Made by a program: the position numbers and the translations under genes. A stretch of 64,000 bases of DNA from Caryophanales bacterium UBA6985 (GTDB taxonomy: Bacteria; Bacillota_I; Bacilli_A; RF39; UBA660): the NCBI GenBank assembly GCA_002450035.1, contig DJYF01000052.1, forward strand, positions 8,609 through 72,608. The letters are read 5' to 3'. Shown in pieces: positions 59,839 through 64,000 of the stretch; the first letter of the stretch is position 1; each line of letters begins with the position of its first letter. Under the pieces are notes generated by a model. That model was not told the origin of the DNA. It saw only the letters and a list, made by a program, of their open reading frames with translations, and ran no database searches.

Positions 59839-60786
59839 ATGGCAAAGACATTAAAAGATTTAAAAGTAGTATTCATGGGAACACCTGAGTTTTCAGTTCC
59901 TGTATTAAAAAGTTTAATTGAACTAACTAATGTTGTATTAGTAGTTAGTCAACCTGATAAAGAAGTAGGTAGAAAAAGAATACTTACTCCATCTCCTGTT
60001 AAAGCATGTGCTTTAGAACATAATATTGAAGTATTTACTCCAAAGAAAATAAGAGAAGAATATGAAGTAGTATTAAATCATAAACCAGATGTAATTATTA
60101 CATGTGCATATGGTCAAATAGTACCTAAACAAATGCTTGATTATCCTGATTATGGTTGTATTAATATTCATGGTTCTCTTTTACCAAAGTATCGTGGAGC
60201 ATCTCCAATTCAAAGTGCTATTATGAATGGAGATGAAGTAACTGGTATTACTTTAATGTATATGGAAGAAGGATTAGATACTGGTAATATAATTCATGCT
60301 AAAGAAATAAAAATAAGTGATAATGATACATATGGTACTTTATCTGAAAAATTATCTTTATTAGGTCGTGATTTACTTATCTCAACACTTCCAAAGATAA
60401 TTGAAGGAGAAAACTTTGATATACCTCAAAATGATGATGAAGCAACTCATACTGTTAAAATAAAAAGAGAAGATGAAAGATTAGATTTTACTAAAACAAG
60501 AAAGGAACTCCATAACTTTGTAAGAGCACTTAATCCAACACCTTACGCTAATATCCTAGTAAATGGTGAAGAATGGAAAATAATTGAAACAGAAGTTGGA
60601 GAAGAAAAACAAGGTAAAGTTGGAACAGTTACATCTGTTAATAAAGATTCCTTTGGTGTATTAGCAAGTGATGGAGAACTTTTAATTAAAAGAATAAAAG
60701 TTGCTGGTAAAAAAGAAATGAGTGTTAAAGATTTCTTTAATGGTTATAAAAAAGAAAATCTTCTTGGTATCGAGGTAAATAAATAA
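59839..60786 (+). CDS. fmt: Methionyl-tRNA formyltransferase
   Basis: 315 residues. Rossmann domain with MGTPEFSVPVL, TCAYGQIVPKQML, the catalytic NIHGSLLPKYRGASPIQ (Asn-His) and MEEGLDTG; a C-terminal OB-like domain follows. Uses 10-formyl-THF to formylate Met-tRNAi. No def gene beside it. Ends in TAATG overlap with the next gene. Confidence 0.96.
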   Translation: MAKTLKDLKVVFMGTPEFSVPVLKSLIELTNVVLVVSQPDKEVGRKRILTPSPVKACALEHNIEVFTPKKIREEYEVVLNHKPDVIITCAYGQIVPKQMLDYPDYGCINIHGSLLPKYRGASPIQSAIMNGDEVTGITLMYMEEGLDTGNIIHAKEIKISDNDTYGTLSEKLSLLGRDLLISTLPKIIEGENFDIPQNDDEATHTVKIKREDERLDFTKTRKELHNFVRALNPTPYANILVNGEEWKIIETEVGEEKQGKVGTVTSVNKDSFGVLASDGELLIKRIKVAGKKEMSVKDFFNGYKKENLLGIEVNK

Positions 60787-61448
60787 TGGCTAAAAATAAA
60801 AAAAGAAGAATAGCAGCTGATGATGATTTTCTAAATAGTTTTCGTTATCATTTAGAAAATACTCCTGGTTTTTCTTCATTAATAAAAGTAATTTTATTTA
60901 TTCTTTTCTTTATAATACTTAGTTCTTGTTCAAGAATGACTATTGCTAAAGAACAAAAAGAAAAGCAAAATAGAACAACTACTACAACTGAGTATCAAAT
61001 ACAAAAAAGAAACTATAAGAACTTAGTTGATGAAATAAGTAAAAAAGAAGCAACTATTACTATTACAATTGGAGAAACTCCATATCTAATAGAAAACTTA
61101 ATTTATACCGATGATACTTTATCTGGTATGTTTGAGTCATCTAACGCAACTAAGAAGTTTAAAGTCAAAGATAATGTTATTTATGAATATGTCCTAGGAC
61201 AAGATAAAGAGAATAATGATCTATTTGGAGAAGTAGAAAAGAATATAGTTATTCCTACTAGTCTAATTAATATACTTGAATCTAATAGAGCAATAAATCA
61301 AACTCTTGCTTCATCTGTCATTTATACATATGATAATATTCTTATAAATGACATAGCTTATACGGTTACAGTAAAAATAGAAGAAGATAAAATTACAAAT
61401 GTATTATTAATAAGTGATAATACAAAATATGATATTAATTATAAATAA
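60786..61448 (+). CDS. Single-pass membrane protein with Thr-rich linker, unknown
   Basis: 220 residues. A basic cytoplasmic segment (1-32), one helix (about 33-52, FILFFIILSSCS), then a QNRTTTTTEYQ linker and an outer domain with beta-type repeats (ATITITIGETPYLIENL, YTVTVKIEEDKITNVLLI). The Cys after the helix is not in a clean lipobox. Coupled to fmt by one-base overlap; not recognised. Confidence 0.65.
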   Translation: MAKNKKRRIAADDDFLNSFRYHLENTPGFSSLIKVILFILFFIILSSCSRMTIAKEQKEKQNRTTTTTEYQIQKRNYKNLVDEISKKEATITITIGETPYLIENLIYTDDTLSGMFESSNATKKFKVKDNVIYEYVLGQDKENNDLFGEVEKNIVIPTSLINILESNRAINQTLASSVIYTYDNILINDIAYTVTVKIEEDKITNVLLISDNTKYDINYK

Positions 61449-61471
61449 AAAGAGCATTTAATGCTCTTTTA
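61447..61471 (+). terminator. Terminator of the fmt operon
   Basis: Ten-base stem AAAAGAGCAT / ATGCTCTTTT with short loop. Confidence 0.85.
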
Positions 61472-61534
61472 TTGGTAGTTAGCAATAAATACTTTACTTA
61501 AGAAAGTATTTTTGTTATACTACATTTAACATTT

Positions 61535-61562
61535 AAGTGGGCAGAAATTCCCACTTTTGTTT
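61535..61562 (+). promoter_or_regulatory. Leader hairpin before rimP
   Basis: AAGTGGG / CCCACTT stem with eight-base loop, then TTTTGTTT, 17 bases before the rimP ATG and after a TATACT-like -10 near 61516-61521. Looks like an attenuator; GC-rich for this genome. Confidence 0.6.
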
Positions 61563-61579
61563 ATGTTTGGAGGTATTTT

Positions 61580-61837
61580 ATGGATAATATTTTAACAAAA
61601 ATAAGAGAACTTATCACTGAACCAATGAAAAAAATGGACATCTTTGTAGAAAGTGTTAAATGGGAAAAAGAGTACAATCAAAATTATCTAAAGATTGAAT
61701 TAGATAAAGTAAATGGAATTGACTTAGATACTATTGTAGCTGCTACAGATGTTATTAATCCAATTCTTGATGAAGCTAATCTTATTAAAGACGAATACAC
61801 CTTAGAAATTACAAATGTTGAAAGAGGAGAAGAATAA
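61580..61837 (+). CDS. rimP: RimP reduced to its N-terminal domain
   Basis: 85 residues against the usual about 150. The whole chain corresponds to the N-terminal alpha/beta domain: helix with TEPMKKMDIFVESVKWEKE, strand LKIELDKVNGIDLDTI, then PILDEANLIKDEYTLEITN. The family's next step, SPGxxRPL and the C-terminal SH3-like domain, is missing; the chain ends ERGEE and nusA starts one base later. RimP helps mature 30S subunits. The context (rimP-nusA-ylxR-infB) makes the identity firm despite the truncation. Confidence 0.82.
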   Translation: MDNILTKIRELITEPMKKMDIFVESVKWEKEYNQNYLKIELDKVNGIDLDTIVAATDVINPILDEANLIKDEYTLEITNVERGEE

Positions 61838-61838
61838 A

Positions 61839-62978
61839 ATGAACGGTAAGGAATTTATTAAAGCCCTTAAAGGAATTATTGAAGAAAAGGGAATAAGTGA
61901 AGATGTAGTATATGACGCTATGGAACAAGGTTTAATAAGCGCATATAAGAAAAACTATGAATCAAAATCAAACGTAAGAGTTGAAATTGATAAGAAGTCT
62001 GGAGAATTTAAAGTTTATAGATACTATGTTGTAGTAGAAGACTATGATGATGGTAAAGAAGCAGTAGATGAAAATGGAAATACTTTATACGATGAAAAAG
62101 GAAACATCGTATATGAAGAACCAGAAATCAATAGCGACGCTCAAATTCTTTTAGAAGATGCTAAAGAAAAATGGCCAGACGCTAAAGTTGGAGAAGAATA
62201 TGTTGAAGAAGTAACACCACATGACTTTGGTAGAGTTGCAGCATCAACTTGTAAACAAGTAGTAACTCAAAAAATAAGAGAAGCTGAAAGAACTGCAATC
62301 ATTGATGAATTCTTAGATAAACAATATGAATTATTAATGGGTACTTTAGCAATGGAAGATGCTAAAAATTATTATGTAGACTTAGGAAGAACAAGAGGTA
62401 TCTTACCTAAATCAGAAATGATTCCTGGTGAAAAAGTTAAAATGGGTGCACAAATAAGAGTATATGTTTCTAAAGTAGAAGCAGGAACAAAAGGACCTCT
62501 TATTCTATTAACTCGTAAACACTATGGATTTGTTAAGAGATTATTTGAATCAACAATTCCAGAATTAAAAGATGGTACTATTGAACTTCATTCAGTAGTA
62601 AGAGAACCTGGTGTTAGAAGTAAAGTTGCAGTATTCTCAAATGATCCACAAGTAGATGCAGTTGGTGCATGTATTGGTGAAAGAGGAGTAAGAATTGCTA
62701 CTATTCTTCAAGAATTAAATGGTGAAAAAGTTGATTTAGTTAAATATTCAGAAGATCCAGCTGAATTTATTAAGAATGCGCTTTCACCTGCTAAGAATGT
62801 TATCGTAAATATTCTTGCTAATGATAAAGAAAACATTGCACTTGCAATTGTTCCTGATGATGAATTATCACTAGCAATTGGTAAAAAAGGTATTAATATT
62901 AAACTAGCTTCAAGATTAACTAAGTTTAGAATTGAAGTTAAATCTATGACTCAAGTTCAAGAAGAAGGAAATAGATAA
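61839..62978 (+). CDS. nusA: Transcription termination/antitermination factor NusA
   Basis: 379 residues: N-terminal RNAP-binding domain (1-150) with an insertion rich in Asp/Glu/Asn (DENGNTLYDEKGNIVYEE), S1 domain (about 150-225, GRTRGILPKSEM), and two KH domains (IGERGVRIATILQEL, LAIGKKGINIKLASRL). Length as in Bacillus. ATG 61839 has AGAGGAGAAG before it; the longer frame starts inside rimP. One-base overlap with ylxR. Confidence 0.96.
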   Translation: MNGKEFIKALKGIIEEKGISEDVVYDAMEQGLISAYKKNYESKSNVRVEIDKKSGEFKVYRYYVVVEDYDDGKEAVDENGNTLYDEKGNIVYEEPEINSDAQILLEDAKEKWPDAKVGEEYVEEVTPHDFGRVAASTCKQVVTQKIREAERTAIIDEFLDKQYELLMGTLAMEDAKNYYVDLGRTRGILPKSEMIPGEKVKMGAQIRVYVSKVEAGTKGPLILLTRKHYGFVKRLFESTIPELKDGTIELHSVVREPGVRSKVAVFSNDPQVDAVGACIGERGVRIATILQELNGEKVDLVKYSEDPAEFIKNALSPAKNVIVNILANDKENIALAIVPDDELSLAIGKKGINIKLASRLTKFRIEVKSMTQVQEEGNR

Positions 62979-63232
62979 TGAAAAAAATACCTATGCGTAC
63001 ATGTGTAGTAACACGTGAAAAATTACCTAAAGTAGAACTAATACGTGTAGTAAAAACTGATAATGGTGTTATTGTTGATTTAACTGGTAAAGTAAATGGA
63101 CATGGATGCTATTTAAAGAAAGATGCTGAAGTTTTTAAAACAGCTAAAGAAAAGAAAATATTAAATAAAGTTTTAGAAACTGAAGTAAATGATGAAGTAT
63201 TCGAAGAGTTAAATAGATTAATTAATAATTAG
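62978..63232 (+). CDS. ylxR: YlxR/RnpM RNA-binding protein (DUF448)
   Basis: 84 residues. MRTCVVTREKLPKVELIRVV at the start and KVNGHGCYLKKD (usually GRGAYLC) identify YlxR, recently linked to RNase P regulation as RnpM. The L7Ae-like ylxQ gene that usually follows is absent: infB starts 66 bases on. Confidence 0.93.
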   Translation: MKKIPMRTCVVTREKLPKVELIRVVKTDNGVIVDLTGKVNGHGCYLKKDAEVFKTAKEKKILNKVLETEVNDEVFEELNRLINN

Positions 63233-63298
63233 TATTTATTACAACACTGATTTATCAAATAAAATATCCAAACAAAATATAGAAAGAAGGTATATTAT

Positions 63299-64000
63299 AT
63301 GACAGTTCAAGAGTATGCTGAAAGTATGAATTATACTGTTCAAGACGTATTAAATAAATGTAAGGAATTAGGTGTTAATGTATCAAATAAAGATGATTAT
63401 ATCGATGATGATACAATTGTAATGCTTGATAATACAATGTTTTCAGTAGAAGATGAAGATACACTTAACATTGAAACAGAAGATGAAGAAGAAATCGTTG
63501 ATAAAATGATGAATGATAATAGAGTTTCAACAATTTCTAAAAATGTTACAACTACTAAAGAGAAGTTTAATAAAAATAAAAATAAACAAGAAAACATAGC
63601 TAAAGATTTCTTAAAGAAGAAAAAAGCAATGTATAAGAATAAAGAAAAACTTCAAAGTAATTCTGTTGAAAGTGATTCATCTGTAGTTCTTTATGAAGAA
63701 GGAATGACTGTTCAATCACTTGCTGATGCTCTAGGTGTTCCAGGAATTGATTTAATTAAAACACTTATGGGCCTTGGAATGATGATTTCACTTCCTCAAG
63801 GAATTGATTTTGAAACAGCTGAAATAGTTGTAAGTGAATATGGAAAACAACTAAAACGTGCTGAAACTCAAGATGTTACTAATTTCGAACAATATGAAAT
63901 TATAGATAAAGAAGAAGATCTTGAATCACGTCCTCCAGTTATTACTATCATGGGTCATGTTGACCATGGTAAAACAACATTACTTGACTATATTAGAAAT
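63299..64000 (+). CDS. infB: Translation initiation factor IF-2, 3' partial
   Basis: First 234 codons of IF-2; the gene runs off the window. An IF2_N domain ([20 protein letters not shown]) at the start, a charged linker, a second IF2_N-like block ([19 protein letters not shown]), then the G domain beginning with [19 protein letters not shown] (G1). The N-terminal region is short (about 220 residues). AGAAAGAAGG precedes the ATG. Confidence 0.96.
   Translation, partial: MTVQEYAESMNYTVQDVLNKCKELGVNVSNKDDYIDDDTIVMLDNTMFSVEDEDTLNIETEDEEEIVDKMMNDNRVSTISKNVTTTKEKFNKNKNKQENIAKDFLKKKKAMYKNKEKLQSNSVESDSSVVLYEEGMTVQSLADALGVPGIDLIKTLMGLGMMISLPQGIDFETAEIVVSEYGKQLKRAETQDVTNFEQYEIIDKEEDLESRPPVITIMGHVDHGKTTLLDYIRN

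Noticed and set aside
1..64000. tRNA or rRNA genes and CRISPR arrays
   Set aside because: No tRNA T-loop/acceptor pattern, rRNA-like sequence or regularly spaced repeats were found in the intergenic regions.

Overview
The window is 64 kb of a strongly AT-rich Bacillota-type chromosome, probably one of the uncultured Bacilli lineages near Erysipelotrichia or RF39-like mollicute relatives. Evidence: the infC-rpmI-rplT, rimP-nusA-ylxR-infB, cdsA-rseP and ftsEX arrangements, extended GGTGAT/GGAGG ribosome sites, ParE and RpoZ of Gram-positive type, and MurE with the DNPR motif of meso-DAP-adding enzymes. TGA is used as a stop (4871-4873, 22392-22394) and Trp is TGG, so this is not the Mycoplasma code. 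Nearly everything is on the + strand; only a Ca2+/cation exchanger and mgtE run the other way, each closed by a shared bidirectional terminator. Coding density is very high and many stop codons lie inside terminator hairpins. No tRNA, rRNA, CRISPR, IS element or phage integrase was seen.

Layout. 1-4900: a hybrid histidine kinase cut by the window edge, a membrane-anchored EndA-like nuclease, a VanY-type carboxypeptidase, exonuclease III, a lipoprotein. 4900-14400: a very large ABC/FtsX fusion transporter, a GNAT, murE, a cation exchanger, a Y-family polymerase with YolD-like partner behind a well-formed promoter with a LexA box in its spacer, and mgtE. 14600-19460: small membrane proteins, an ATLF-like metalloprotease, a BI-1 protein, a class B sortase without its usual Arg, cmk, an ASCH protein, rpoZ. 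19460-21060: the infC operon with an L20-type leader, an apparent ATA start for infC and an L20 fused to a Rho-N-like domain. 21100-23200: tdk and tmk.

23200-37010 is the standout: a ten-gene type IV secretion system (VirB6-like, PrgI/VirB3, a free-standing VirB4-N-domain-like protein, VirB4 ATPase, an M23+glucosaminidase wall hydrolase, two NTF2/VirB8-like candidates, an M15C peptidase, an unknown membrane protein and a VirD4 coupling ATPase). It sits between housekeeping genes with no relaxase, recombinase, replication gene or visible att repeats. It looks like a resident chromosomal secretion or DNA-transfer machine rather than an intact conjugative element.

37000-64000: a VTT membrane protein, rmuC, ftsE-ftsX-envC-like, cdsA, rseP with an unusual N-terminal extension, parE without parC, xseA-xseB, a signalling cluster (Hpt, response regulator, phosphoesterase) that may complete the phosphorelay begun by the hybrid kinase at the left edge, thiI, two tandem acetate kinases, nrnA, a membrane protein with a histone-like KTA tail, fmt, and the rimP-nusA-ylxR-infB operon with a RimP reduced to its N-terminal domain. 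infB runs off the right edge.
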